DNA from: Hydrococcus rivularis NIES-593
GTDB taxonomy: Bacteria > Cyanobacteriota > Cyanobacteriia > Cyanobacteriales > Microcystaceae
DNA length: 45,769 nucleotides
Direction of reading: 5' to 3'
Assembly (NCBI RefSeq): GCF_001904635.1
Contig: NZ_MRCB01000021.1
Coordinates: 38,041-83,809, forward strand
A program made the translations under genes and the position numbers. Each line of letters begins with the position of its first letter. Position 1 is the first letter of the stretch. Positions 35,410 through 45,506 of the stretch are shown here, in pieces. The notes under the pieces are model-generated. The model was not told the origin of the DNA and searched no databases. It worked only from the letters and a program-made list of their open reading frames with translations.

Positions 35410-35859
35410 AATTTAATCGATGGTTACGATGTCACCAATATTTCATTGCGATGCTTTCGAGAAAATATCAGCGTCGCTCATCGGGGCGCAACGATGGCAG
35501 AGATTCAACAGGCTGCTAAACTAGCAGGAGCCGATCGCTTTATTGACGATCTCCCGCTCAAATACGAAACTCATATCGGCGAGGGAGGCGGAAATCTCTC
35601 CGGCGGACAGAGACAGCGACTCGCGATCGCTCGCGCTCTTTTAGGCAATCCTCGCCTGCTGATTTTAGACGAAGCAACTAGCAATCTCGATGCCGAATCG
35701 GAGCGAATCATTCAAACCAATCTGAATACCATTCTCAGAAACCAGACAACTTTGGTAATTGCCCATCGCCTCCCGACAGTCCGCAATGCCGACCTCATTC
35801 TCGTACTCGATCGCGGCGTACTCGTCGAAAGCGGCACCCACAATGAATTAATGAATTAA
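35410..35859 (+). pseudogene. Truncated ABC-transporter ATPase domain (exporter type)
   Basis: The frame opens without a start codon ([13 protein letters not shown]) and then jumps to [11 protein letters not shown]. In intact exporters about 25 residues containing the Q-loop lie between these, so an internal deletion is present. Afterwards the domain is good: signature [16 protein letters not shown], Walker [14 protein letters not shown] and H-loop VIAHRL. The membrane half and Walker A are missing, and the end (THNELMN) is cut short. This is the debris of an ABCB/PrtD/lipid-A-exporter-like gene and cannot be active. Confidence 0.8.
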
Positions 35860-36021
35860 TGGCTATGCGCGGTGCGTATTACTATCTCAACTAGCAACAA
35901 CTAGCGATCGTGGGTTGAAAATTACCGACCCCGCCTAGCCTGGTTGAGTGACAAATTTTTGTCTCCTCATCCCTAAATCCTTTCTCCCACAAGAGGCGAA
36001 GGGACTTCAGTCCAAAGTATT

Positions 36022-36100
36022 ATACCAATTTTCAGGTTTTCGCGATCGATATTCTTCTCTCCTCTCCCGCTCTGGGAGAGGGGTTGGGGGTGAGGGCGAT
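36022..36100 (+). repeat. Dispersed repeat family B, copy 1
   Basis: The unit reads ATACCAATTTTCAGGTTTTC, then GCGATCGATATTCTTCTCT, then CCTCTCCC/GGGAGAGG (a hairpin with a short loop), then GGTTGGGGGTGAGGGCGAT. A clear copy lies in the opposite direction at 45425-45506. The G-rich end is a sequence seen widely in cyanobacterial spacers. No coding potential. The rest of the 35860-36154 spacer holds nothing else I could support. Confidence 0.75.
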
Positions 36101-36154
36101 TTGAGTTATGTCACTCAACCAGCCGCCTAGCTTGACGACGTTCGTATAAAAGTT

Positions 36155-36186
36155 AAAAAAATCTCCAACTAAGCTTAGTTGGAGAT
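36155..36186 (-). terminator. Strong terminator of ahcY
   Basis: A perfect 12-bp stem, ATCTCCAACTAA/TTAGTTGGAGAT with loop GC (36161-36186), is followed on the minus strand by seven U from the A-run at 36155-36161. A weaker TTATTTTTAT on the other side may let it act both ways. Confidence 0.88.
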
Positions 36187-36218
36187 TAGATTATTTTTAT
36201 CGGACTTGACTCGAATAA

Positions 36219-37520
<1,302 letters not shown>

Positions 37521-37636
37521 CTAATTGCCAGTTCTACTCAATTTAGCATTATCGGATAGTCGTGACCAGTGATTAGTTAGAGTTAGTGGGAAGTGCAAGC
37601 CAAAGTGCTGCTGTCTCCACTAACTACCGACTATTT

Positions 37637-38473
37637 TTATTCGAGAGTTTCTAGAGAAATGGTTGGCGCTGCGATCGCTGGCAGGCTAACTTGCTCGACT
37701 ACAGGCACGTAACCAAGCCAGGGCCGCGAAGCTTGCGCGAACTTTTCTGGGGAGCCGCTGACGCAGAAACGAGTTGGTAGCGGCAGACGAGAGCTTTTGA
37801 GACCCAAAATTTCTAATTCTTGCTCGGCGGCTGTAACGACGTATTTAGCCGGATCGATGAGCCTTACCCTACTAGGTAAGATTTCTTGAAGTAGGGGTTC
37901 TAGGTGCGGATAATGAGTACATCCGTAAATCAGCGTATCGATTTGTCGTGCCAGTAAAGGTTCTAAATACTTCGTGGCGACTTTTTTGGTATGAGGATCG
38001 CGAATGCGGTTTTGCTCGATCAGGGGAACAAATTCCGGACAGCCGACTTGCCAGACTTCTGCGGTCGGATCGATTTCCTTAACGGCATTGAGATAAGCAT
38101 TGCTCGCTGCTGTTGCTGGAGTAGAAATGACGCCAATGCGCCGACCTTTTTGAACAGCAGCGCGAGCACCGGGCAAAATCAAACCCAAAATTGGCAAGTG
38201 AAACTCCGATTGAACTGTTTCTAATGCCAAAGCCGAGCTAGTGTTACATGCCATGATGACCATTTTGACCCCTCTGTCGGCCATCCAGGTTAGAATTTCT
38301 CGGACAAACTGTGTTATTTCTTCTGGGGAACGATTGCCGTAAGGCAGTCGAGCGGTATCTGCAAAATAGAGAATCGACTCATTGGGAAGCTGCTGGTAAA
38401 GCTCCTTTAAAACCGTTAACCCACCCACACCACTATCAAAAATGCCAATTTGGCTATATTGAGATTCTCTCAT
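37637..38473 (-). CDS. murI: Glutamate racemase
   Basis: The 278-residue enzyme makes D-glutamate for peptidoglycan. The two catalytic cysteines lie in VIMACNTSSALAL and LIYGCTHYPHLEPLL, and the N-terminus has IGIFDSGVGGLTVLKEL, then FADTARLPYGNRS. The ATG at 38473 gives the usual short lead. A longer reading from a TTG at 38542 adds 23 residues and is not preferred. It lies downstream of amiC in the same direction; murI next to an amidase gene is also known in Synechocystis, so both serve cell-wall growth and division. Confidence 0.95.
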   Translation of the reverse strand: MRESQYSQIGIFDSGVGGLTVLKELYQQLPNESILYFADTARLPYGNRSPEEITQFVREILTWMADRGVKMVIMACNTSSALALETVQSEFHLPILGLILPGARAAVQKGRRIGVISTPATAASNAYLNAVKEIDPTAEVWQVGCPEFVPLIEQNRIRDPHTKKVATKYLEPLLARQIDTLIYGCTHYPHLEPLLQEILPSRVRLIDPAKYVVTAAEQELEILGLKSSRLPLPTRFCVSGSPEKFAQASRPWLGYVPVVEQVSLPAIAAPTISLETLE

Positions 38474-38651
38474 GGATTGAGAAGATATTTGTAAATCGAG
38501 TAAAGGATAATTGTTACCGTTCAATAGCGAACAATTGGTCAATTAAATACAGTTATCTCATTTAATTGTAAAAAAGCAACAAACTTTTCAACAAACTCTG
38601 GTTAATTGTTTGTAACTTCTTCATTTTTAGCAAAAATTCAGTTAAATGGCA

Positions 38652-40547
38652 TTAGTATTTATTTTGAAGATAGTTGATAATTCCTCGCGCGATCGCTTCT
38701 GCCATTTGACGCTGGTAAGCTGAATTTCTCAGATTAGCTGCATCTTGAACCCCAGTAACGTAACCGGTTTCTACCAAAGCAGCCGGCATGCTCGTTTTTC
38801 TGAGGACGTAAAATCTTGCCCGTCTAACCCCGCGATCGCCGACGTTAACCGTTCGCAGGATGCTGCTGTGAATCGCTTGTGCTAGAGTGCGATCGCCGAA
38901 GTAGTAAACTTCCAGTCCGTTGACATCGGAGCGATTCCCGCCGACGGCATTGGCATGAATGCTGACAAAAATCGTCCCTCGCGCTCGATTCGCCATCTCG
39001 GCACGTCCTTGAAGGCTGACGAAATAATCGCTATTGCGGGTCATTAAGACTCGCACCCCCTGTTGCTCTAGAAATTGAGCGACATCCTTAGAAATAGAGA
39101 GAACGACATCTTTCTCGCGCAAACCGCCGATGCCGATCGCGCCCGGATCTTTGCCGCCGTGTCCTGGATCGATGACGACTAGCGTTCCCGTTCGCGGAGC
39201 GACGGGTATGGCTGCGGAGCGGGAATTGTCGGTAGATGGCAGCGAGTTTTGGGGTGGGGGAACGGGAATATTGATGGGCGCAGAGTCGTTATAGTTAGAA
39301 TCATTAGGCGCTCTAGAGTTAGATGTCCGAGGGCTATAGGCGCTCTGCCGCTGAGTCATTTGTAGCGTCAGGGTACGATTGTCGGCGCGATCGAGTTGCT
39401 CGAATCGAACGCCGAGAGCTGGCTTAACAAGGATGACGACTTCGCCAGTGCTTTCCTCGCGAAGCTTAATCTCGTAAATCGGACCATTTCTATCCAACCG
39501 AGGCTCTGGAAATTGTTCGGGGAGTTTGGCATTGGGAATCCTAATTTCGTAAGCCAGCTCTTGACGATTCCAGCTTCCAGTGCCGTTGACTTCGCGATCG
39601 GCTCGAATCCTTAACTCATCGTCGTCTTCCACTTCCAACGACTCAACGATCGCGACTTCGGAGTCGGAGTTAGAATCGTCGTTTTTCTCTTTGCTCGAAA
39701 TTGGCGAGACTCTGCTGTTAGAGAACGAGCTCGCTCCACCTCTCGGCATCAGTACCAAGCCTCCAAACCGACTGTAGATGGCTTGCCAATCCTGGCTCTC
39801 TTTGTCTACATTGAGCGTGATGCGGGCGGAGGGAGGGGAGGTAGATGCCTGGGCAAATTGAATGTCCCTGACTCCATAACTGTTGACGGGTAAGGTTTGC
39901 GAAGCCAAGCTGGGCGGAAGCGTTGCATCGGCAAGGACAACTTCGATCGAGGAGCGATCGCGGCTGCGTTTAATTTTAATCTTGCTGTTGTCGCCGTCGC
40001 TATCGAGACGAACGAATAAGCCGTTGCGCGTAACCTGAAAATCCGTAGAATCGACCTGTTTCGGAGCAGCTACGGGGAGGGAGACATATCTCGCCGCAGG
40101 CTGAGATGAAGTGCTAGGAACTTGGGAAGCTGGCGGGTTCGGCGCAGTATTATAGCTCACTCGTTGAGGAGTCGGTAAGTCTACCGTCCACTGAGTTGGC
40201 GATAAGCCTCGAATTCTGACTTGTTGGGGATCGACAGTGTACCCTGCGGCTAATTCAATGACCAAGCGAGTTGTCTGAGCGTCAAACTGACCGACTCGCA
40301 CGCTGCTGACGTACCCGCCGAATGCCTGCTTGATGCTGGGACGACCTAGCGTAATCCCCGGCAAGTCGATTACCACGCGAGTCGGATTGGCAACAAGTTG
40401 CGCCCTCGGTTGGACTCTTTCGTCCGTGCTAAAAATCAGTCGGCTTTGCTTGGACTCGAAGCGCCAGAATAAAAGCCTTCCCGCCTCAGCGGGAGAAGCA
40501 AAGAGAAAGAGGCTTAAAAAACTCAGTAGTAGCCAGTAAACTTTCAC
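38652..40547 (-). CDS. amiC: N-acetylmuramoyl-L-alanine amidase with AMIN domains
   Basis: The 631-residue exported amidase has a signal peptide MKVYWLLLSFLSLFLFASP, then AEAG. N-terminal beta-rich AMIN domains (about 25-125 and again near 165-270) target it to septal peptidoglycan. A third beta-rich block (near 310-400) follows, then a Pro/Ser/Asn linker and the amidase_3 domain (about 450-630). Zn ligands are in VIDPGHGGKDPGAIG (His), LREKDVVL (Glu) and VSIHANA (His), with the catalytic Glu in ALVETGYV. It cleaves the stem peptide from MurNAc during cell separation. It is upstream of murI on the same strand. Confidence 0.95.
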   Translation of the reverse strand: MKVYWLLLSFLSLFLFASPAEAGRLLFWRFESKQSRLIFSTDERVQPRAQLVANPTRVVIDLPGITLGRPSIKQAFGGYVSSVRVGQFDAQTTRLVIELAAGYTVDPQQVRIRGLSPTQWTVDLPTPQRVSYNTAPNPPASQVPSTSSQPAARYVSLPVAAPKQVDSTDFQVTRNGLFVRLDSDGDNSKIKIKRSRDRSSIEVVLADATLPPSLASQTLPVNSYGVRDIQFAQASTSPPSARITLNVDKESQDWQAIYSRFGGLVLMPRGGASSFSNSRVSPISSKEKNDDSNSDSEVAIVESLEVEDDDELRIRADREVNGTGSWNRQELAYEIRIPNAKLPEQFPEPRLDRNGPIYEIKLREESTGEVVILVKPALGVRFEQLDRADNRTLTLQMTQRQSAYSPRTSNSRAPNDSNYNDSAPINIPVPPPQNSLPSTDNSRSAAIPVAPRTGTLVVIDPGHGGKDPGAIGIGGLREKDVVLSISKDVAQFLEQQGVRVLMTRNSDYFVSLQGRAEMANRARGTIFVSIHANAVGGNRSDVNGLEVYYFGDRTLAQAIHSSILRTVNVGDRGVRRARFYVLRKTSMPAALVETGYVTGVQDAANLRNSAYQRQMAEAIARGIINYLQNKY

Positions 40548-41165
40548 GGTTGTTGTTCCTGTTGAAACGGCTGCAACTCTAGATTAAAAGATTAGTTCCC
40601 AATCTCAAATACATTAAGTCAGAAGGACGTACAAAAAGATTCTCAGGTTTCAAACTTCGTGAGAGTCCTTTTTGCTGAATATACTCTAACGATGCCGCAA
40701 CGATGCCGCGAAGTTGGCTATTTTGTCAATCCTCACGGGTTCTAGCCGTGGCATTCTTGGCTCAACCAGCTAACTTATCCTTACTAGGCAGAGGTTGTTC
40801 TGTCACGGCGCTCAATGTGCGAACATAGGTTCGACGCGGATCTGCGTCGCGCGGAGCATCGCCGCATCCGCACCTCCCCAAGCGTGAATTCCTGAATGCC
40901 TTTCGATACTTCCTATCTATTTCTTTTTGTTTCTACTAGAGTGCGATCGCCTTCGCAATAGCTAAACTGGGTATTTTTCAAAATTTCATTGGTAAATTCA
41001 GTCAATTTTCCCCAATCCAGTTTTAGTAATGATAAATACCATCAGCATGAACGCGGGGACGGAGTAGCTGTTAGCGAATCTCACAGCCATCGTCATCAAC
41101 GCCTAACTCCACACCATCGCTAGAATAAATTAAAGAGTTATCACGATTATCTCTAAACCGCTAAG
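40548..41165. other. 618-base spacer with IS605-like end hairpin
   Basis: No gene is supported. A small hairpin, CACGG-loop-CCGTG (40734-40738/40746-40750), read on the minus strand is followed by AGGATTGACAA. This layout is like the right end of IS200/IS605-group elements. A second one, CGACGC-GGATCT-GCGTCG, lies at 40832-40849 in a G+C-rich patch. The last 120 bases must hold the promoter of the two-component genes, but no clear boxes were found. Confidence 0.35.
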
Positions 41166-41843
41166 ATGAGAATTTTAATAGTTGAAGACGACGATCGCAT
41201 TGCCAAACCTTTAGCAGAAGATTTAAGACATCAAAATCATGTTGTTGATATTGCTAGGGATGGAATCGAAGGATGGGAATACGCTCAATCGGCAGATTAC
41301 GATCTAATTTTATTGGATTTAATGCTACCTAAATTAGATGGAATTACTTTATGTAAGCGTTTACGTTCTGCTAAATTTCATGCTCTTATTTTGATGCTAA
41401 CTGCCAAAGATACTACCTCAGATAAAGTTATCGGACTCGATGCTGGGGCTGATGATTACTTAGTAAAACCATTTGACTTAGATGAATTAGCGGCTAGAAT
41501 GAGAGCCTTGTCGCGTCGAAGTTCAGAAACAAAACCATCATTATTAAAACACGGCGATTTACAACTCGACCCAATTTCTTGTAGCGTTACTTATGCAGGA
41601 AATGTTATATCTTTAACGCCAAAAGAATATATTATTTTAGAATATTTTATGCGAAATCCTACTCAAGTTTTAACGCGCTCGGCAATTTTAGATAAATTTT
41701 GGGATTTCGATAAATCTTCTGGAGAAGGAACGATAAGAACACACATTACTAATTTGCGAAATAAATTAAAAGCAGCCGGAAGTCCAGAAAATACTATCGA
41801 AACTGTTTATGGAATAGGTTATCGCTTGAAAAAAGAATCTTAA
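41166..41843 (+). CDS. OmpR-family response regulator
   Basis: The 225-residue DNA-binding regulator has a receiver domain (1-115) with acidic pocket EDDD, phospho-acceptor Asp51 in LILLDLMLPKLDG, then MLTAKD and the Lys of DDYLVKPFD. A winged-helix DNA-binding domain follows (about 130-225), with LTPKEYIILEYFMRNPTQV and IRTHITNLRNKL, ending YGIGYRLKK. It resembles RppA/ManR-type cyanobacterial regulators. Its partner kinase starts 27 bases downstream. The two DUF347 genes facing it may be targets; that is inference. Confidence 0.93.
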   Translation: MRILIVEDDDRIAKPLAEDLRHQNHVVDIARDGIEGWEYAQSADYDLILLDLMLPKLDGITLCKRLRSAKFHALILMLTAKDTTSDKVIGLDAGADDYLVKPFDLDELAARMRALSRRSSETKPSLLKHGDLQLDPISCSVTYAGNVISLTPKEYIILEYFMRNPTQVLTRSAILDKFWDFDKSSGEGTIRTHITNLRNKLKAAGSPENTIETVYGIGYRLKKES

Positions 41844-41870
41844 GTTTAATAGTGAATAATTAATTTAATT

Positions 41871-43106
41871 ATGTTTAAGAAAATCCAGCATCGATTACTA
41901 AGATCTTATCTGCTGGTATTGGCATCAATTCTAAGTATTTTTGTTATTGGCGTGCGCGTTGTCTTCAGTCGCAGTTTGGCACAACAAACAACAGATAAAT
42001 TGATAGCTTTAGGACAAGGAGTAGCTGCTAGTAGCGAGGTAGAAGACGAGCAGCTAAAAATTGAAAGTGAACTTTCTGTCAAAGAATTAATAAATAACGA
42101 TCGCTCCTTGCAATGGTTCGATACGCAGGGTAAGTTAATATCACAACAAGGAAAATATTTTATAGATTTACCTTTTTCTGCTAACCAATCGGTACAAACT
42201 CAGTCAGGAAAAGTTCGAATCAGAGCAGTCACATTACCTATTATTGAAAGCGAAAATGGTAAATTAGTTGGCTATATAAGAGTAAGCCAGTCTCTAGAAG
42301 AATTTGATGAAACTTTGCGAAAATTAGATTTAGGTTTAGGTAGTGGAGTTATTATTGCTTTGATTTTTAGCAGTATTGGAGGGGTAATTTTAACTCGTCA
42401 AGCAATGCAGCCAATTGAGGAAAGTTTTCAACGTTTAAAACAGTTTACTGCCGATGCCTCTCACGAACTCCGCAGTCCTTTAATGGCAGTTAAAAGTAAT
42501 GCAGCAGTTGCTCTAAAATATTCAGAAGGAATTAGAGAAACAGATAAAGAAAAATTTGAAGCGATCGCCAGTGCTACTAAGCAAATGACTCGCCTGACCG
42601 AAGATTTGCTCTTGTTAGCGCGTACTGATAAAATCCAGCGTCAAGATTGGCAGCTTGTTAATTTAACATCAATTCTAGAGGATTTATTCCAACTCTATAG
42701 AACTCAGACGGAGGCAAAAACAATTCAATTTAAAACGCAACTAACTAAAGATTTATACTTAATGGGTGATGCAGTTCAATTAATGCGCTTATTTACTAAC
42801 TTAATTCAAAATGCTATTTCCTATACGCCAGAAAAAGGCACGATTGAAATTATAGCCAATCGGTTTGGTTCTCAGTTAATTATTAAGGTAAAAGATACAG
42901 GAATTGGGATCGCACCAGAGCATCTTCAACTAATTTTTGAAAGGTTTTGGCGGGCAGATAAAGCACGTTCCTACGCGAATGGAGGATCGGGATTGGGACT
43001 GGCGATCGCGCAAGCAATTTGTTTACAACATCAAGGAGAAATTGTTGTCACTAGCCAAGTTGGGATTGGTAGCTGTTTTGAGGTACGCCTTCGAGCAGTT
43101 GGTTAA
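41871..43106 (+). CDS. Sensor histidine kinase, partner of the response regulator
   Basis: The 411-residue kinase has a membrane segment at about 12-33, an external sensor loop to about 153 (no cysteines or His clusters), a second segment at 155-175, then the catalytic core. The H-box is ADASHELRSPLMA (His198), the N-box LIQNAISYTP, G1 DTGIGIAPEH and G2 GGSGLGLAIA. It is an RppB/BaeS-like kinase. No HAMP is recognisable beyond the short linker. It is co-directional with the regulator and ends just before genes on the other strand. Signal unknown. Confidence 0.93.
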   Translation: MFKKIQHRLLRSYLLVLASILSIFVIGVRVVFSRSLAQQTTDKLIALGQGVAASSEVEDEQLKIESELSVKELINNDRSLQWFDTQGKLISQQGKYFIDLPFSANQSVQTQSGKVRIRAVTLPIIESENGKLVGYIRVSQSLEEFDETLRKLDLGLGSGVIIALIFSSIGGVILTRQAMQPIEESFQRLKQFTADASHELRSPLMAVKSNAAVALKYSEGIRETDKEKFEAIASATKQMTRLTEDLLLLARTDKIQRQDWQLVNLTSILEDLFQLYRTQTEAKTIQFKTQLTKDLYLMGDAVQLMRLFTNLIQNAISYTPEKGTIEIIANRFGSQLIIKVKDTGIGIAPEHLQLIFERFWRADKARSYANGGSGLGLAIAQAICLQHQGEIVVTSQVGIGSCFEVRLRAVG

Positions 43107-43107
43107 A

Positions 43108-43215
43108 TCAAATTAGTAAACAGATAGCTAGTCCAAAAATCCCAATTGTGGCTATCAAAGATGTTAAACGAGGATGTATTTGACGCAGCCAAAAAGCTAA
43201 AAGAAAACGAATCAT
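43108..43215 (-). CDS. 35-residue membrane micro-protein beside DUF347 gene
   Basis: A minus-strand ATG at 43215 opens MIRFLLAFWLRQIHPRLTS, then LIATIGIFGLAICLLI. The layout is a short basic amphipathic start and one hydrophobic helix. It begins seven bases after the stop of the DUF347 gene, close enough for translational coupling, and its stop abuts the end of the kinase gene on the other strand. TAGAG lies about 5 bases before the ATG. No family is known; it could be a small accessory subunit. Confidence 0.45.
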   Translation of the reverse strand: MIRFLLAFWLRQIHPRLTSLIATIGIFGLAICLLI

Positions 43216-43222
43216 AGTCGCT

Positions 43223-43984
43223 CTAATATCGTTCGTCGTTAGAAATCCTAGCCGCGAGTAGTCTTCTCTGCTTTAAAGTTGTGAACAGGATACAGACTCC
43301 AAGTATCGATGCAAGGACTAGCGATGAGCCGATCGTACCATAACCGAGTCCACCTTTTTGATGTGATTTTGTCAGAACATCTCCGAATGTTGCACCAAAG
43401 GGTCGGGTGAGGACAAATGCAATCCAAAACAAAATGACTGGAGAAAATTGGGTAAAATAGTGCGCTGCCAATACTAGGGCAAGCAAACCAGAAATTAGCA
43501 TTGCTCCTCCGACAAATCCAAGTCCAGAAGTATCGGCGAGGAAATCGCCCAAGGCAGTTCCCAAAGTATTGGAAAATAGAATTGTTGTCCAATAGAGGAT
43601 TTCAACTTTAGGCGTTTTAATGTTAGTAACAGATAGAGACCCTACACTAAATTTCCAAAATGCCAACATAATTAAAAGAAGAGTGACTAAAATCATAGAC
43701 CCCGTAGCGTAGCCCAGCTTTAAAGTGCGATCCATGAAATCTGACATAGTTGTACCAGCCGTACTGGTTGAAAGGATGACAGTCCAATAAAGTAATGGGT
43801 TATAGCTTTTCGACACCAATTGAGTCACAAGCGTCGCTAAGAACACTCCAATTAAGATCGTAGAACTAATCGCATAGCCCACATTTAGGGTCATCGATAA
43901 AAGATCTCCTGCTGTTTCTCCCAAAGTGGTAGCGCATATTTTCATAATCCAGAAAAAAGCAGTAATTGCTGGCAATTTGCTCAT
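43223..43984 (-). CDS. DUF347 (COG4705) membrane protein, copy 2
   Basis: The 253-residue protein has eight predicted membrane helices in four repeats. Each repeat has a conserved Trp at its start (FFWIMK, LYWTVIL, LYWTTIL, LFWIAFV) followed by a Gly/Thr-x-Asp motif (TLGETAGDLL, AGTTMSDFM, LGTALGDFL, GATFGDVL). Four copies of a two-helix repeat with one Trp are the definition of DUF347. The function of the family is not established. The repeated acidic residues inside helices would suit ion or metal transport. AGGAG precedes the ATG. Confidence 0.85.
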   Translation of the reverse strand: MSKLPAITAFFWIMKICATTLGETAGDLLSMTLNVGYAISSTILIGVFLATLVTQLVSKSYNPLLYWTVILSTSTAGTTMSDFMDRTLKLGYATGSMILVTLLLIMLAFWKFSVGSLSVTNIKTPKVEILYWTTILFSNTLGTALGDFLADTSGLGFVGGAMLISGLLALVLAAHYFTQFSPVILFWIAFVLTRPFGATFGDVLTKSHQKGGLGYGTIGSSLVLASILGVCILFTTLKQRRLLAARISNDERY

Positions 43985-44016
43985 TTTTACTCCTATTTAT
44001 TGTCAAAAAATCTTAC

Positions 44017-44133
44017 TTAATTTGAATTTGCGGCTTTATCGTAAAGAGAAAAAATCCAGAACTTGAAAAGATTTGGCTGGGCGATAAAAGTCACGTCGAT
44101 CGCATACATGAAAATTGAAAACACACTCAGCAC
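44017..44133 (-). CDS. Doubtful 38-residue ORF between the DUF347 genes
   Basis: A minus-strand frame from a GTG at 44133 reads MLSVFSIFMYAIDVTFIAQ, then PNLFKFWIFSLYD. It is open further upstream to about 44180 without a start codon. The composition is that of a membrane helix plus loop, so it may be the tail of a lost protein or a tiny gene. No ribosome site. Confidence 0.2.
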   Translation of the reverse strand: MLSVFSIFMYAIDVTFIAQPNLFKFWIFSLYDKAANSN

Positions 44134-44164
44134 GAAAATACAAATTGTAGTGGCGATCGCGCCT

Positions 44165-44932
44165 TCACTCTTGTCGATCGAGCGACGTTAAGGCAGGTTT
44201 CTTGCGCTTAAGGCTTAAATAAATAACCAGGCTTGCGATGATAGAAAGAAAAACCATACTCGTTCCAGTCGTACCCCAACCAAGACCACCTACTTTTGCA
44301 GGCTGTGAAAGTAGATCGCCTATGGATGCTCCAAACGGACGAGTTAATATGTAGGCTAGCCAAAATGCCAACACTGCATCGATCCGGAAGTAATAATAGG
44401 CGATCGTTATTGCGGCAATTGCAGCACCAAATATTAATGCCGATTGTGCATAACCCAACCCCGAAGCCTCCGCTAAGTAGTCTCCTGTTGAAGTCCCCAA
44501 GGCAAACGTCAATAAAATAGCCGCCCAATAGTACAGTTCTCTTTTGGTTGTATTGATGGAGTGCATGGCTAATGTTTTTTCGCTCTTATACCAAAGCGCA
44601 AAAACAACCAATAAGGCGACGCTAAAAACTATGTTAGTTGTCATCAAAGTCACTCCCAACTCGTCTACCAAGCGATCGGTAATTAGCGTGCCAACGATAC
44701 TTACCAAAACGACCACAAGCCAGTAACTCACTGGGACATACCGTTTAAGTCTAAACTGATTGAAAAGCACGATCGCTAGCAAACTACCCATGATGTAAGA
44801 CGTTCCGCCTAAACCCAGGTTCATCGTAAACGCCAAAAAATCAGCCGCAGTTTCACCTACTGTAGTTGCCAGAATCTTAATCATCCAGAAGTAAATCGTG
44901 ACTTCTGGAACTCTGTTTAATAGCTTCTTCAT
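44165..44932 (-). CDS. DUF347 (COG4705) membrane protein, copy 1
   Basis: The 255-residue paralogue of the gene at 43223 has the same four Trp-led repeats: IYFWMIKILATTVGETAADF, SYWLVVVLVSIVGTLITD, YYWAAILLTFALGTSTGD and AFWLAYILTRPFGASIGD. Eight helices are predicted. The last repeat, RPFGA, then Gly-Leu-Gly-x-Gly-Thr, is nearly identical between copies. The two genes are separated by 180 bases, in tandem on the minus strand, convergent with the two-component system. GGA lies about 8 bases before the ATG. The transported species, if any, is unknown. Confidence 0.85.
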   Translation of the reverse strand: MKKLLNRVPEVTIYFWMIKILATTVGETAADFLAFTMNLGLGGTSYIMGSLLAIVLFNQFRLKRYVPVSYWLVVVLVSIVGTLITDRLVDELGVTLMTTNIVFSVALLVVFALWYKSEKTLAMHSINTTKRELYYWAAILLTFALGTSTGDYLAEASGLGYAQSALIFGAAIAAITIAYYYFRIDAVLAFWLAYILTRPFGASIGDLLSQPAKVGGLGWGTTGTSMVFLSIIASLVIYLSLKRKKPALTSLDRQE

Positions 44933-45424
44933 GGTATTTTTCCGTAAAATATTGCATGGCTACCAGTTACGTTTGATAAAAGAGCGATCGCCCGTACATT
45001 AGAGTTTTAGTTGAAGTGTTCATGAGTTAAACTCCTGAGAGGCTCGATCGATTGCTTTACCCTATGCCCCAAATGTCAAGAACTTTGCAAGATTTATTGC
45101 CAGAGTGAAAAAAATCTCTAGTCAATCAACGCGATCGCTTATCTATTACTTATTACAGTGAAAGAAAAACTTTTTCCAACTGGAAAGCATTGAGTCCACA
45201 AGCTACTTAGATTTTTTTGTTACCATACTTGAAAGCACCATCACAACAAAAAGTCACCAAGCCATATGTGATGTATGTGATGGACGATCGCACATGAGTA
45301 AATCCCAGTAACTATTCCACTAAACTTTAAAGTTTGTGGTTTTATATTTATAATTTTTTCGAGAAACCACTCAATAATCTGTAATTTTCCTTCCAAAATA
45401 TACGATTCAGAAAATAAAATTGTC
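44933..45424. other. Non-coding stretch at the right end
   Basis: No gene is supported. The first 100 bases carry the promoter region of the DUF347 gene at 44932. The rest is A+T-rich with scattered GCGATCGC sites and stops in all frames. Nothing structured was found. Confidence 0.45.
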
Positions 45425-45506
45425 GATTGCCCTCACCCCCAACCCCTCTCCCTATTTAGGAGAGGAGTGAAGAATGTCGATCGCGAAAACCTGAAAATTG
45501 GTATTA
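45425..45506 (-). repeat. Dispersed repeat family B, copy 2 (inverted)
   Basis: The reverse complement of this stretch reads TACCAATTTTCAGGTTTTCG, then CGATCGACATTCTTCACTCC and the CCTCTCC...GGAGAGG hairpin, then GGTTGGGGGTGAGGGC, matching copy 1 at 36022-36100 nearly base for base. The rest of the window to 45769 holds no supported gene. Confidence 0.75.

Noticed and set aside
41060-41160. Minus frame ending SDGVELGVDDDGCEIR before the response regulator
   Set aside because: About 29 codons with a protein-like look, but no start and no recognised family; chance cannot be excluded.
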